Shown here: positions 1 to 12,310 of the stretch, in pieces | How positions within the stretch are numbered: the first letter of the stretch is position 1 | How the letters are laid out: each line of letters opens with the position of its first letter | Assembly: GCA_030844895.1 (NCBI GenBank) | Contig: CM061227.1 | Span: 114,931,603-114,995,602, forward strand | Length of the DNA stretch: 64,000 bases | Origin: Ambrosia x helenae | Taxonomy: Eukaryota > Streptophyta > Magnoliopsida > Asterales > Asteraceae | Direction of reading: 5' to 3' | Made by a program: the position numbers and the translations under genes | The notes under the pieces: model-generated | The model's input: the letters and a program-made list of their open reading frames with translations, nothing else | Told to the model about the DNA's origin: nothing | Database searches by the model: none

Positions 1-205
1 TTTTAAAGTTTGTCTCTTATCGTAAAAAAGAGGCCAGCAATAGAAGTTGATCCTTTTGGCTTTTGTCAAACCAATATAAGGGCGATGTAACATGTGACCA
101 CATTGTATCATACGCGGGTCAAAAGAAAATACCTTTTTTTGGTCAAAAGTAATTTGCAACTTCTAAAGATTTAATAAATATAATTAAAGTTAATAACCAC
201 AATAG

Positions 206-532
206 GATTTTAACCAAGCGATTACACCAAAGATAAAAAGAGATATTATTCATGGGCTAATCATTGTAGCGTGTTGGAGAATATGGAAGGCTCGGAATGA
301 TTGGGGTTTTTCCCCAAAAGTGTTCAATGCCATGGAGATAGTAGCGGAAGTGAAATCTATTGGTTTTTTGTGGTTTAAAAATAGGAACAAATGTATAGAT
401 ATAGATTGAAATAATTGGTGTACATTTCATTTGATGTAATCGGTTTGAGGCTTTGGTGTTTCTATTCCTTCTCGTGACGGGAATGCTCTAGGTGCTTGTT
501 TTACTAGTTGCGAATGAATTGACTTAAAAAAA
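206..532 (+). pseudogene. LINE 3' end (ORF2 C-terminus, 3' UTR, A-tail)
   Basis: An open stretch of about 67 codons ends at the TGA at 407-409. It contains CWRIWKARNDW and FLWFKNRNK, the block that closes ORF2 of plant L1/RIL-type LINEs after the reverse transcriptase and zf-RVT regions. A 3' UTR of about 115 bases and an A-run at 525-532 follow. Nothing upstream of 206 continues the frame, so this is a 5'-truncated copy. No target-site duplication was resolved. Confidence 0.75.
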
Positions 533-3400
533 ATACACCAAAGCAACAATTTTGACTAACTTCAGTTTTATAGAATTGAGTTTTTCTGTTATAGTTTTAT
601 TGCAATTTTCACTTTTCAACAAAAAAAAACCGTTAACATCGTTTTAAATTTACTTTACGGTTTGCAAGATTACTTTTCATTAAATTTTTGTTGTTTTAGT
701 GTATCAATTCGAGACAGTTGCTTATCATTTGCGTTTTTTTATTTTTTATTTTTTTAACTACAAAATCTTTGATGTTGCCGTTTGTGTAACTTGAACCCAA
801 AACCCTAAAACCTAGGTGTCCCGAATGACTTTGCCTTTGTCAATGGCAATCAACCCATTTGTATTTTCTTAACTCCATCTAGATGTTACATCACCCACTT
901 TTTCCTATTTCACTTCACTTCATCACAAGGAAATGACTTAACTTCACATAACCATACATTTTAATGGTTTTTGGTTACAAAAGGAAAGAAAATTAATAGA
1001 GTCTCTTAACATCCCGTTAACATGTTGTTAAATAACCTCTTTAACGCCATTTAACACAAAGGAGTGGTGTGCAACGCCTGTTAACATGTCACGTCACCTT
1101 TAACGTCCCAGATGTTAATGTACACCCCATGGCCTAACCGTCAATGCCATCCTTACACACCTCGTTGGCTTTGCTTTCTAATTAGCTTCGAGACCTTCGA
1201 TTCAAGTTTAGGATAGCCTAGTTGCACGAAGGAAAAAAAATAGTAAGTGATTATTTTGATAGGGAAAAAGTAAGTTATTGTTCCAGAAGTTATTTTTTGT
1301 GTTTTAGTATAAAAAGAAAGTGCTTATAAATTTCTAACGTTACAAGCTAAAGCTAAAGCTAAAGATGAATAGAATGAAGCACAATTTTTTTGTGATTTTT
1401 AATGATGTGATTTTTTTGATGTGTGCTATGAAATGATTAGCTTGAAAGAATATTATAACAGCTAAAAATCGTGTGGAAAATACAGTGGCCTAGTTTCAGA
1501 TCACAAATCAACGAAAAAGCCACTCAAATGAGATGATGAAAAGGGGCCATGTATTTTCTCCAACTTGGTAACGTCTCCTTTTCAATTTCATGCTTGTTGC
1601 GAATCCCCAAATAAACAATATCATTACATATTATTAATATTTATCGATAATTTTGTCGCAATATAGAACTTTCTATAGATATCTTCAAACCTCTTTAATA
1701 AATAATTGTTCAATTTCAACAATTCTGTGTTCATTGTTTGATGGCTTCAAGTATATTATCACAAGTTTTCTTCGACATGGTTTTATAAAATGCACCTTTG
1801 TTGTCTAGATTAAGTCTCCAGTCACAGGTATGCTCGCAACACAGGTATGCCCACTGTGATAAAACCAGGTTGGGATTAGATTCGAGCTTGAGACCTCTAA
1901 TTTTCAACCGAAATCTTCACTTCCCTTCCAAAGCCAGTTAAACTACAACTCGCAGACTTTTTGATATGATATTACAATTAAATTTGAGATGTTACATTTG
2001 TGTTAGTAAACTAGTCACCCCATGTTTTATTACTTAAAAACCTATTAATTTATTAAAAGTTAATATTCATATTTCACTCTTTCTTAATAAAAAAACCAGA
2101 GTTCAACGAGACAACGAGTACACCAGAAACAAACGGATGGGTATCCCTGAAATCCGATGAGTATGGGACTGGGTATTAGATTACTTTTTTTTTAAATGAG
2201 GGTATCGGTTAAGATTAAGGTGATGCCCGACCCGATTACTCAAACTATATATCGGACCTTATGCCCAATTTTTTTTATTTATATTTTCAATAACCTTTGT
2301 CTATTAGTGATTCATTCTAGTGTATTGATTCTGTTTTGGAATGTATCCGTTAATATTATTATTTATTCATGATTAAACTAATATGTATGTAATGTATATT
2401 TCAATTTATAATGTGTTATATCAATAAAATTATGCAATAATTATAATAGTAAGACAAAATTACAGAAAACATCTTTAACGTTTGCCAAAAATTACAATTT
2501 ACAATTATGTATAAAACTTGTTGATTACATATGTTACATTAGTTTTTTTTGTTGTGGCAATAAGCCTTTAATGGAAGATAAGGAAGAATGAAATGAATAG
2601 TTTATAATGTGTTATAGAAAACATCTTTAATATTGTCAAAAATTACAGTTTAGTGCCTTATGTATAAAACTTGTTGATAACATCATAAAAAATTGAATCC
2701 CCACATTGTGGGGGAGGTACTGTCCATCACCACCCCATGTGGGGTTGGGCGGTGTTCCCTAGTGGTACCCCGTGCCACCTCACTCACCCTGCTTAAATTC
2801 TACCATCACACCCACCCCTAAGTGTGTAGCCAAGTCACTCTTAGTTGGTGAGATGATCCAACACAAATCAAACTTGTCCACTTAAACTGCTAGACAAACA
2901 TACTTGTGCATTGGAGATTATATTTGTGCTCCCACCAGACTTGCCACGTTAGAGTGATTTATGGGACTTAATATTATATCAACTAATTCTTTAAACCTAT
3001 ATTGGATTGCCTCCATCTTTCATGTTACATATTGAATTAAAATACAAGTATCTCATATATTATTACTTTTACATCAAAATGAAAAACACTAAGAGTTAAA
3101 CTATCACATATTAGTTAATTGAAGGAATAGTTTTACAACGCAATTGCATTACAACATAGGTCGAGTAGCTTGCTACACACACCACAAAGCAAGATAGATA
3201 TCATAGTATAGTATGACCATCATTCCATCAATTGCATGATTAATAGACATATGTAACAAAAATAATGTTTTAACTTGTTGCAAAGAATGGCATAATTCTA
3301 CCTCAATACCCATTGCTATCCGCTCAATTTAGATGAATGATACAATCATACCTTCTTAAGGTACGGCCACATCATTCATGACCAATGAATCGTATACATT
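533..3400. other. AT-rich intergenic stretch, no gene seen
   Basis: No convincing coding sequence on either strand. Small structures: a short CTAAAG repeat near 1345-1365, a cluster of TTAAC motifs at about 1008-1130, a weak element with GGGTATCC/GATGCCCGAC motifs at about 2135-2270, and GC-rich hairpin-like sequence (CCCCACATTGTGGGG) at about 2700-2830 that may be part of an unclassified MITE. Confidence 0.5.
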
Positions 3401-3741
3401 AGGGCTGACAATTTAAACACGAACACTATAACAGGTTGACACGTTAAGATCTGTTTATTTTTGTGTCGTGTTCGTGTCTTATCGTGTCCGTGTCTTAACA
3501 GGTCTTATCGTGTTTCTTATCGTGTCTTGTCGTGTCTTATCGTGTCTTGTCGTGTTAACCTGTTTTACTTGTGGTCCTTATCGTGTCTTATCGTGTTAAC
3601 CTGTTATACACAGGTTCATGTTCGTGTTAGAAGAAAATGACACGATTAGATTTCGTGTCGTGTTCGTGTTTACGGGTTTCATGTTCGTATCTTAGAAGGT
3701 TCGTGTCTTAACAGGTTCGTGTAACCTGTTATGCCAGCCCT
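3401..3741. mobile_element. Small inverted-repeat element with a TCGTGT-rich core
   Basis: The element starts AGGGCTGACA and ends TGCCAGCCCT, imperfect inverted termini. Its interior is filled with variants of TCGTGTCTTATCGTGT and AACCTGTTA on both strands. There is no coding capacity. The layout suits a non-autonomous, perhaps hAT-type, MITE. I could not find a clear target-site duplication, so the class is inferred. Confidence 0.55.
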
Positions 3742-4493
3742 GCATGTACCTCAAGTAGGTGAAACATAATTAGAAAAGTTATTTAAACTATGTACAAGGT
3801 TCAAAACATAAGCAATATAACATTTTAAAAGGTTACAATTACAAAATTTTCATCAAGGATCCACATGCATGCAATTTAAGATACCAGTAAACAACCATAT
3901 TTAAGGATTTAAAAAATAGACCTTAGGAAGCTACAACAAGTAGAAGATGACATTGACTTCCTCTTCTCCCTAGCTCAAGAATCATGCAAGAACACCTTTG
4001 TTGTTGTTTTTTTTTTTTTCTGTCTAACACCTTTGTTGCTTTTTTTTTTCTTACTAGAATTCTCTATTATATTGCAATAAGTTTATTTTACGCGAATGTG
4101 GACATCTTGCAAATCAACTATCCAAAATCTATTATATATATAACAACCACTTTTCTTTTCGATGCTAAATAGCCCGATAGAGCATATTACAAGTCATGGA
4201 AAGACGATCACATAATATGGCATCCTATGATGTATCCAACAATACTCGAGTACTCAATTATTAATCTTTGGTACAAAGTGTGAAATGAAGTAAATAACCA
4301 TGATATGATGACAATAACAGGATACTCCATCCGTCATAGTTCTATTGGATTTGTCCTTTGGTTGTAACATTTTCAGTATTATCCGAAGATCTTTAACTTG
4401 GATGTTGCTCATGTATACCAACCAAGCTCGTGTGCATTGACGTTGGACGACAAAAGTTTTACTCTTCATATGACATATTTGAACATTTCGCGT

Positions 4494-5229
4494 CTAGTTT
4501 TGCAAAACAGAACAAAACTCAATTGTGCCATAATCAAGCAACTCCTCTATCATCTGTTCTATATGCTCATCTTCAGGAGACTTATATTGTTGCATATTAT
4601 CCATTTTATCCTCCCAATTCACCATATTCCCACAACTGCCATTATGCACCATGAAATCCCCTGTCTCAGAAGACTCTGAACTCGAAGACTGCCGTTGTGT
4701 TGGTTTATCTTGTTTGTTACCCGCCGCTGTTTTATTCGCTAGTCCAAGAGATGTCAAATGGCATTTATGTAATTTAGCTCTCAAAGCTGCAGACAGTAAC
4801 TTTGAAGAGCTTGCCTGTGACCCCCCTTCTGCGTCGTAACAGAAGTTGGTTCGAGCTCTCGTACCGCACATTAGCCTAGCTGCTTCATCGTACGCTCGCG
4901 CTGCGTCCTCTGCTGTCTCAAATGTGCCTAACCATATTCTTGTTTTCCTGTTAGAAGTTAGAACAAACAAACAAACAAAAGTTAAATAACATCACAAACG
5001 ACACTATTAACAACAATGCTAGAAACCCAGAAAACATGGGGTTAGAATTATGTCCAAAACAAAGATTTAAAGAATTTTGTTATTTGAGGCATTTTAACAA
5101 ACAGTTGGTGTGTTTAAACGAGTGACATTAAAGATTGGAAGTTTACAGGAGAGGGTGGCGAATTTCGGAGACCCAAGATCCCCAATGTCTCTGACGAACT
5201 CCTCTGTATCGTTGTTGAGATCTAGCCAT
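4494..5229 (-). CDS. ERF003: ERF003-like AP2/ERF transcription factor
   Basis: A nuclear DNA-binding transcription factor of the AP2/ERF family. Two exons on the minus strand: exon 1 is 5229-5147 and exon 2 is 4947-4494, with a GT-AG intron at 5146-4948. The product is 178 aa. The AP2 domain spans about residues 8-63: it starts RYRGVRQRHWGSWVSEIRHP in exon 1 and continues TRIWLGTFETAEDAARAYDE in exon 2, so the intron splits the domain as in related plant genes. The C-terminal block EHIEQMIEELLDYG resembles Arabidopsis ERF003 (group V, related to the WIN1/SHINE factors) as I remember it; that assignment is from memory. A short minus-strand reading frame that starts at a Met inside the intron is a splicing artefact. 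A TATA-like site lies about 140 bases upstream of the start. No truncation or lost residue seen. Confidence 0.92.
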
Positions 5230-5365
5230 GATGGTTTGATTGACTGCTAGAGTTCTTGAATGTTAATGGGGTTGTCGTGAAGGTGTTTGTGGAATTGTCT
5301 CAGTGAGAACACTAGAACAGGACTTGTTGTGTAAGTGATTGAGGTTTGGGGGCTGATAGTGGGAG

Positions 5366-5374
5366 ATTATATAC
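5366..5374 (-). promoter_or_regulatory. TATA-like box of the ERF gene
   Basis: On the minus strand the sequence reads TATATAAT, about 138-145 bases upstream of the ATG at 5229. That distance leaves room for a 5' UTR of about 110 bases. Position and motif only; no transcript evidence. Confidence 0.5.
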
Positions 5375-5576
5375 GACTTCTTTATAGGGACTTTGGACAC
5401 GTCTTTTAGCCGTAGATAAATATAGATGGGGCCCTGGCTTCTTCTACCAGGTTACTTTACATAATTGCATTCCTACTTGATGGAAAATGTTATTTCCCTC
5501 TTAACTACAATTCTACAAATGGACAAAAGTTATAAATATGATATTTTTTTAGCGGTATAAGTTTTACATTTTATTT

Positions 5577-5969
5577 CATCATCATCATTATCATTATCAT
5601 ACTCAGATAATCTCATCAATAGCAAAGCTAAGGTAGGGTCTGAGAAGGGTAAGATGTAGACAGCCTTACCTCTACCCCGTGGGAATAGAGAGGTTGCTTC
5701 CAGTGAGACCCTTGGTTCAATAGCAGTTTTGTATCAAGCCTTGGACATAAGGCACATAACACTTAGCAATCGGGACAACCCGAATGGTGCATGTAACCCC
5801 TTGTCTTTTGGCTATCAACGCCACCACATGATGCATGATTAACCATCCGTCGTTTTTAACGTTATTTTCACGAAATTAGTAAAATAACGTTAAATATAGT
5901 GCAACTTTACTTTTGCACCCTAGGGCCACAGATATACACATTATATGCTCACAGCCGTAAGCAGGACTT
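5577..5969 (-). mobile_element. SINE, copy 1
   Basis: A 393-bp retroposed repeat flanked by a 15-bp direct duplication, TTTTACATTTTATTT, at 5562-5576 and 5970-5984. It closely matches the copy at 52591-52970. On the minus strand it ends with a block resembling the conserved 3' domain of many angiosperm SINEs (CTTACC..CTCAGACCCTACCTTAGC, then GAT-rich sequence) and a GAT/AAT tail, which sets the orientation. No tRNA-like A/B boxes were clearly identified in the 5' part. It sits upstream of the ERF gene. Confidence 0.7.
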
Positions 5970-6015
5970 TTTTACATTTTATTTATGTTTATTAAACAAG
6001 TTCGTGACCAGACAA

Positions 6016-6290
6016 GCAGTGTTGATGGCAGAATCAAAGAAAGTTGTGAAGTATGGAAAAACTTGTGTTTAGAATTAACATGCTTTCATTCATTTTGCTT
6101 TCGAAACATTTGGTTCGTTCGCTCCAGAAGCTATTAGGTTCCTGGATAGAGTGCAGAGGGTCGTACACAGTAATTTCTCGATCCTAAGGAACCAGAGTTT
6201 TATATTCGGTAAGACGTGTTTTGCTATTCAAAATGGGTTGCGGCGGGGCTTTTGCCCGTTTGCTTGTCATCCAACTGTTAAACGCTTTTT
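6016..6290 (+). pseudogene. Decayed retroelement-type C-terminal domain, copy A
   Basis: A broken reading frame containing HAFIHFAFETFGSFAPEA, then FLDRVQRVVHSN, then FAIQNG. It matches the longer copy at 57805-58504 (FAFDIFGSL, FAIQKDIAVQLVARLP). Two in-frame stops occur (after KTCV and one codon later), and the frame slips near the end. The family occurs repeatedly in plant genomes as short poorly named proteins. I think it derives from the C-terminal end of a retroelement polyprotein, but that is inference. Confidence 0.55.
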
Positions 6291-6299
6291 CAGAGGTGT

Positions 6300-8600
6300 T
6301 ATATAATATATCTGAATTAAAAAAAAAAAAAAAGTATCTTTCTTTCAAAATTTGTGTGAATTTAATTTTAGGTTATATAGTTTTGTAATGTTTATTTTAT
6401 TGGTGTTAACTAATTACTTCCACGGATAAGCAGAAATATCGATTAATAAGACAAAACTGAAATAATAAAGTAACTAAGAAAGTGATGATTTAGTTATTGT
6501 TTTTTTACGTAAGTTTATCTTCTTAACTTTGATTTACAATCCCATGTAAATGGTGGAAAATAGACCAGAATTCCGAAACAATCATTATGTCGCAGATGAT
6601 AATAGGATTAAAATCAACATAGCACCAACTAAAATGTCTCATATGGCCTAATAAAGAATAAATTACGTTCTTAGAATAAAATCAAGGGAATGTCGTTCAA
6701 ACCAACCATCGGACATCTATAATTTATGCATAGTTTAAGAACATGCTACATGCCTCACGTTAAACTTCCTGATTATAGGAAACAACCCATGTGCCTTAAT
6801 TGATAAAGTCAAGATACAAATTTGATGCCATGTTCGATGTACATTGGACTTTGAATTTATAATATTTTTGTTACAACTCTAAACTTAGGTTTATATCATT
6901 AAACAGTAATTAAGATCATGGTTCATATATTAATGTAATACTAGCAGGAACCTGCACGTTACGGCGGAACTGCACGTTGTTTAGCTGTTGCATTTGGTTA
7001 ATCGTCCCGTTGTTTTCTGCTTGATTTGAAATGCAGTCAAAATGGTGAGGAAATTAAAGTGACAATCTATGCCGGTTGGTTAGAGTATCTAAGTAATAAT
7101 ATGTTACGTGCGAGCCCCTACGTATGTGTCTGATACAAAATTTGTTTATCCGAGCGATATATTGTAGTGTGAACCCATGCGTTACAGCAGAATCGAAAAT
7201 TTACAATTTACAGCGGTGGGAGTCATCGATCGTCTTTTGGTGAGCATAATATATAACCTGACATGCCTTTAACACATATTATATATGTGTATTATGAAAG
7301 CTGTAAAAACAAAAAAAAATCGATTATGTAGACATAAAGACATTCCCTACTTGTTAAACAACCAAAATCATTAACTAATTGTCAATGCAGCCGACAAAAG
7401 TTAAACAAACAAAATCATTCCAACAAAAGTTAAGTTTTCGACAATCCCCTACTTGTTTGTTATTAAAGCCCTTTTTATCATATCAAACATCAATTCTCTT
7501 ATGAGCCATTGTTGCATCATCATTTAATTTTAAAGCCCTTTTAACAACTCTCATGAATAGCAAAGCTTCATCATGAAAGTCGTTTTTTTTTTGCTACGCA
7601 TTTGATATTGTTATCTTGTGAAAACCTCAAGTCACTAATGTTAAACATTAAAAGATTGGATCTTACATTCGGATTTCTGGAAGATAATCCATCTCTATTC
7701 TAACCTCTCTAGTAGAAACATCGTAGTACCAACTTCTTGAAATTTTACAGACATCGAGAGAGTTGTTTAAGAATCTTAATTCTTCTCACAACTTTAGTCG
7801 GATTAACGTGTAACCCCATATATTTTCGCTTCCCAGTTAAGGGGTCAATATTTTCTTACATCAATCTTCTAGTGACCTATGTTTTAAACACCTCAAACTT
7901 TGAAAAACATATTTTTCTAATCATATTTTCAACAAACCGTGCTCCAAAATCATTTGAAGGATTGATCAATTTCAACTTGTTCAAATCACAGATATTCTAG
8001 CTAGGAGGAGTTTGTAGCCCAAATTTAGTTTTGAAATATTGAATACATTCTTTCTTTCTTTTAACCACAGATATCTTTCTGTCACTATCAAACTTCCAAC
8101 ATACAATATTTTTGGTTATGTGTTGCTTTGTGGTCGTAGGTTGTCGTGGGGTTGTCGGAAGCCGGTAGTTGTACTACGGGTCAGAACAGAGGTGGTTGTG
8201 GTTTTGTTGCTGGACTACGGTCTGCAAGAACGTGGTCATAAACAGAGAGGGTCCGGGGAAACAAGTTTTGGGTCGTGGATTTTTGGGTCTTTAAACAGAT
8301 GTGTTCGGATCAGTTTCAATTTAATTGTTTTGATGATGATTGAATCACAATGAGTGAGTTGAATTGAGTGATTAGTTACAAGTTAACGATTGGCCGACCA
8401 TTTCTATTTTCCATGTCGGTTCCCTATTCTATGACGATGTGCAGATATATGGGGAGAAAATGAATCACATGTTTCTTTTCTTGTCTTATTCACATTTTAT
8501 GTTTTTATTATTATTGTTATTTTTTTATTCATTTGGATGTGTGAAATATCATATAATTTCTCATTTATTTTGGTGCATTTAATCAATAGAATAGTTATTT
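6300..8600. other. Intergenic stretch without a recognised gene
   Basis: Mostly AT-rich. Short degenerate repeats with GCACGTTACGGCGGAAC and TGCGTTACAGCAG occur at about 6945-7200. Open stretches on the plus strand at 7737-8000 and 8039-8353 show no recognisable domain; the second lies in GT/GG-rich sequence and looks accidental. Confidence 0.5.
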
Positions 8601-9002
8601 AGAGTAAAGATCCGGTACAAATAACTTTTTTGGTAAGAACTGTGAGAATCAAAGGAGGGTATTTTTTTTTTATTTTTTTTTTCAAATTTTTTTTTCCCAT
8701 GTTGTTAAACATGTATTATAGTATTGAAAACTAAAAAAAAATAAAAATAAAAAATTTGGTGTAGAGTAATTACGTGTAGAGTAATTACATAATTACTCTA
8801 GTGTAAACTAATGTATTTACCTTAATGACGTAATTACACTAAAAAAAATTTTTTTTTAATTTTTTTTTTGTATTATTCATCTAGAAAGAATGTTTAAGCA
8901 CATGGGAAAAAAAAAATTCTAAAAAAAAAAAATAATTTTTTTTTACCCCCTTTGATTCTCACAGTTCTTACAAAAAAACTATATGTATTTGATCTTTACT
9001 CT
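8601..9002. mobile_element. Foldback MITE with long terminal inverted repeats
   Basis: Starts AGAGTAAAGATC and ends with the inverse GATCTTTACTCT. The inverted arms extend about 60 bp (GAACTGTGAGAATCAAAGG against CCTTTGATTCTCACAGTTC), and the interior is also largely palindromic. AGTTATTT directly flanks both ends (8593-8600 and 9003-9010); one extra matching base makes the duplication 8 or 9 bp, so hAT and Mutator origins both fit. No coding capacity. Confidence 0.75.
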
Positions 9003-11039
9003 AGTTATTTAATTGTTGTATTAAAATTGTCTTGCCAATTTATAAAAATTACAATTTTATCCATATAAATAAATATGAAATGTCTTTTTTACTCATCTTG
9101 AACTCATTATATAGTAGTATAGATATAGATATAGTATTCTATATAAATTTCTTCTCTCTCATTATATGCATATATACTAGTGTGCACCAACCGCGCTTCA
9201 GACCGGGTTTAAAATATAGATAAAAATAATATAATTGTGAACGTGACGATAAAAAATTATGTGGCAACGGTATATTCGAAAATTAAAAAAAAAAATTAAG
9301 TTGTTTTATATGTCATCGTATAAGAAAATTTATTAAAAAGTCAAAATAATAAAGCTTAGGCTTGTAGTGTAAATCGCCTTAAGTAGAGAGAAAAAAAAAA
9401 CATAAGTTTATGGAGAAAAATAAACCAATAAAATTGCAAGGATATAAAAAAAATTAACCAAAACATATGGGGTAAAGTTACTTATTAAAATTGAAGGGTT
9501 GTAAATAAAACTTTTACTTACATACAAAATCAATAACAATGTTGTTACACGCTCAAATTACTTGATAGTAATTTTACTAGTCAGTGTCCTTGTATATGAT
9601 GTCAAACATAGAACATGCATGTCGTACAACACATTTTTCTCCATAATTTTATATTGAAATACATGCCATGACTGTTGATTGACCAAAATTATAGACAAGA
9701 AGATCTTATAGTAAAAATATATATTCTAACTTGTCTTCTTGTTATATGAGATAATGACATTTGAAAGAATAAATAAGAGGATGGGTCCGTCCAGATAATT
9801 TAAAGATGATAATAATTAACATTTTTCGCTTTTCTTATCATAAAACATTGGTATCAAGACATAACTATCAATCACCATGTATTACTTTTAATTTTCTCTC
9901 CTACACACTAAGAAAAAGTCAAAAATTGATAGTGTTTGAAGAGAAGAAGTAGGATTTCGTTAAAGGTTACCCCTGAAAACTAACAGTGTTTATGAATACA
10001 TAAAAAGAGATAGGGACCAACGGACCATTGTTCGATCCAGAAAATTTTAATTAGAATCTATTTAACGACGTGTTTATCATTGAAATAGAGGGGTTTATAT
10101 GAATGTTAACATGCCATGTAAAACTTTTAGGACATGTTTATGCAAGGGTGTTTATATTTTAAGCATTACTATATGATATTAAAGTAGGGTATTCTCGTGC
10201 CTATTTACGGTGGTACGTTATTGTAGGCATTCAACCGGTATCTATCTGGTTCGTTATAATAATGGTATAATACTTGCACTCGGTATAGAAATCAACATGT
10301 GTTTTACATCGATTGAAAACGATAAAATCAACACATGTACTGGCACCGATGTTGTTCAAACGATATCGACCGGTTCAGATCGTCATAGTACTTGGATTGG
10401 TTATATAACTGAAATTAACTAACATCGAACCATATCCGAGCCTCATAACCGATTACCCAAAACCGAAACTCGGTTATGGTTATGGTTAAGAAAATCCCAT
10501 AACCAAAACTAGCGATTATGATTATGTTAAGGGTAAAAACTGGTTCGAACCGCCATTTGCACACACCTTGGTAGTTGCTACTATGCCTCGAAACACAACA
10601 CACAAAAAAAAGAATGTCCTTGGTCAGTTATGACGAGTTGTTCTATTAAACATGTTAAATCAAACACGATTTGTTTAATATGTGGGGTTAACTAGTAAAC
10701 CTGTTTAAGGGTTTTAAAACAAGTTTATATTTGGAGTCAAAGAAGGCTAATATTTAACTATTTTGATTTTTAATTTTCCCTCTAACTATTGAGAAAGTAT
10801 ACGGTAGAAAGTTTCTTAACGTATGAAGTGTAGGAACCCACAAAGTGATGACACTTGTAAATCATAGTTAAGTTTAATAAACCCAATCCTATCTTTCTTC
10901 CTCAAAACACTCATACTTTGTTTTCAATTCAATACTGAAACCCACAAATCTAAACCCAATTCCAAATCCAACAGTAAATTACAAAATTAAGATCAAGAAC
11001 CTGAATCATTCACCAACGATCTTAGTGTCCGATCGTTGA
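9003..11039. other. Intergenic stretch with degenerate repeat fragments
   Basis: No gene recognised. A CGCGCTTCAGACCGGG-containing fragment at 9185-9215 resembles a dispersed repeat that also appears inverted near 13540. At about 10190-10560 there are short repeats around CCGGTATC, GGTTATGGTTATGG and AACCGA, similar in style to the other palindromic-core elements in this window. Confidence 0.4.
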
Positions 11040-11375
11040 TTAGGAATCAACAGCTAAAAAACAGAGTTTCCTATGTCTCTTCCCTTTGGATTTAGGTTTA
11101 TGTTTTGATTTGGAAAGCAATTGATTTGTAGTGAGGATAAGATTAATGAAGTGTAGCGGTCTTCGTCTTCTTGTGATGATCCTCTTTTGAATGTAAGGGA
11201 CTCCGATGACTGATCCTGCTGTAACTTGGTGGATTGCTTTTACTAACAGGTTGAGACCGATGCAACGAGTGGGTGAGTGTGTGGTGATTAAGGATTGGTA
11301 TTGTGTAGATGATGATGATAATGATGATGATGGATTGGTTGATGAGGAGATGTAAGTGAACAGAGGTTTATGCAT
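11040..11375 (-). CDS. Small serine-rich, basic protein of unknown function
   Basis: A single-exon frame of 111 codons. The N-terminal third is Ser/Thr-rich (about residues 9-34). A non-repetitive block follows, RCIGLNLLVKAIHQVTAGSV then GVPYIQKR, then an Arg run and a Lys/Arg-rich tail that could act as a nuclear or RNA-binding signal. I do not recognise a named domain. A TATA-like motif on the same strand at 11463-11470, about 90 bases upstream of the ATG, and the normal residue mix of the central block argue for a real gene. The tail might instead be read-through of an unrecognised intron. Confidence 0.5.
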   Translation of the reverse strand: MHKPLFTYISSSTNPSSSLSSSSTQYQSLITTHSPTRCIGLNLLVKAIHQVTAGSVIGVPYIQKRIITRRRRPLHFINLILTTNQLLSKSKHKPKSKGKRHRKLCFLAVDS

Positions 11376-11398
11376 TGTGGTGATAAGTGTTTGATCTA

Positions 11399-11545
11399 AG
11401 GTGCGTTTATTTTAACATAAGGTGCGCTTAGTTTATCTTTTTTATTTAAGGTGCATTTATTATTTATATAAGGTGCGTTTTTACATTAACACGATGTGCG
11501 TTTAAAAATAATAAACAAGTGCGTTTGAACATATGAAAGTGCGTT
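11399..11545. repeat. Degenerate array of GTGCGTTT motifs
   Basis: About seven copies of (A)AGGTGCGTTT or close variants spaced 15-30 bases apart, immediately upstream of the small basic-protein gene and overlapping its putative TATA region. No flanking duplication seen. Confidence 0.6.
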
Positions 11546-12300
11546 TGTTTGTTTGTCCTACTAAATGAAGTTTAAACACACGTTGCATATCTAACACATA
11601 TGTAACGTGCATTTAAAAGCCTCTATTTTCACCAAGTTCGTCTTCTTCGTCTGCAACTTATTTTTAACCTAATTTTTATATTTAATCATACTTAGTGAAA
11701 CAAAATCGAAAGTATTTGACAACTATTACGAGCGTTTATTTATAATTGTGTGTTTTTCGTATGATTAATTGTCTCAGTGTAAATCTCTGTTTTTCTAATT
11801 TTTACGTTTTCGTTCATTGTAATCAAATATTTTTTTGTTATTTTGATTGTGTAATCATTCCGAACATTTAATCGAACTGAAATCATGAAAAAAAATCAGG
11901 TTTCGATTTAAGTTTGTTGTTTCGATTTGAAAAAAGTTTTGAACGTTTTTTCCTAATTTACCCCTGGTTAGATTCTGCTGACCATGATTAGGGTTGTTAA
12001 TTACCATCATGCCATCGCCTATAATCTAAAAGTTGAGAATGCTTCATACACTTCTCACGTTAAGATTGATATGTATGTTATCTCTTCCCCTGATTATTAA
12101 CCTTTAAAAGTGAAACTAATTTTTCCTATTGGATTATTACATTAACTCTTCACTTAATACATATTGTCAAACCTATATTTACTAACTTTATTTGTGCTAT
12201 TGTACTCTTAGTTTTTGGGTTTTTTTTTTTTTAAATAAATAAATGATTTTTCACTCCTTATTCAAAACTTTCCATGTTTTGCAAATCTAACTCATTCATG
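11546..12300. other. AT-rich intergenic stretch, nothing recognised
   Basis: No coding sequence, RNA gene or clear repeat boundary visible. Confidence 0.4.
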
Positions 12301-12310
12301 GCGCAACATT

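Noticed and set aside
1008..1135. Cluster of TTAAC/GTTAAC motifs as a regulatory array
   Set aside because: The spacing is irregular, no adjoining gene is evident, and the motif is simple in AT-rich DNA.
4398..4839. Plus-strand open stretches over the ERF gene
   Set aside because: They are antisense shadows of exon 2 of the ERF003-like gene and have no recognisable domain.
7737..8353. Two plus-strand open stretches as genes
   Set aside because: No recognised domain, no promoter or splice signals that fit, and biased local composition; the minus strand was also unconvincing.
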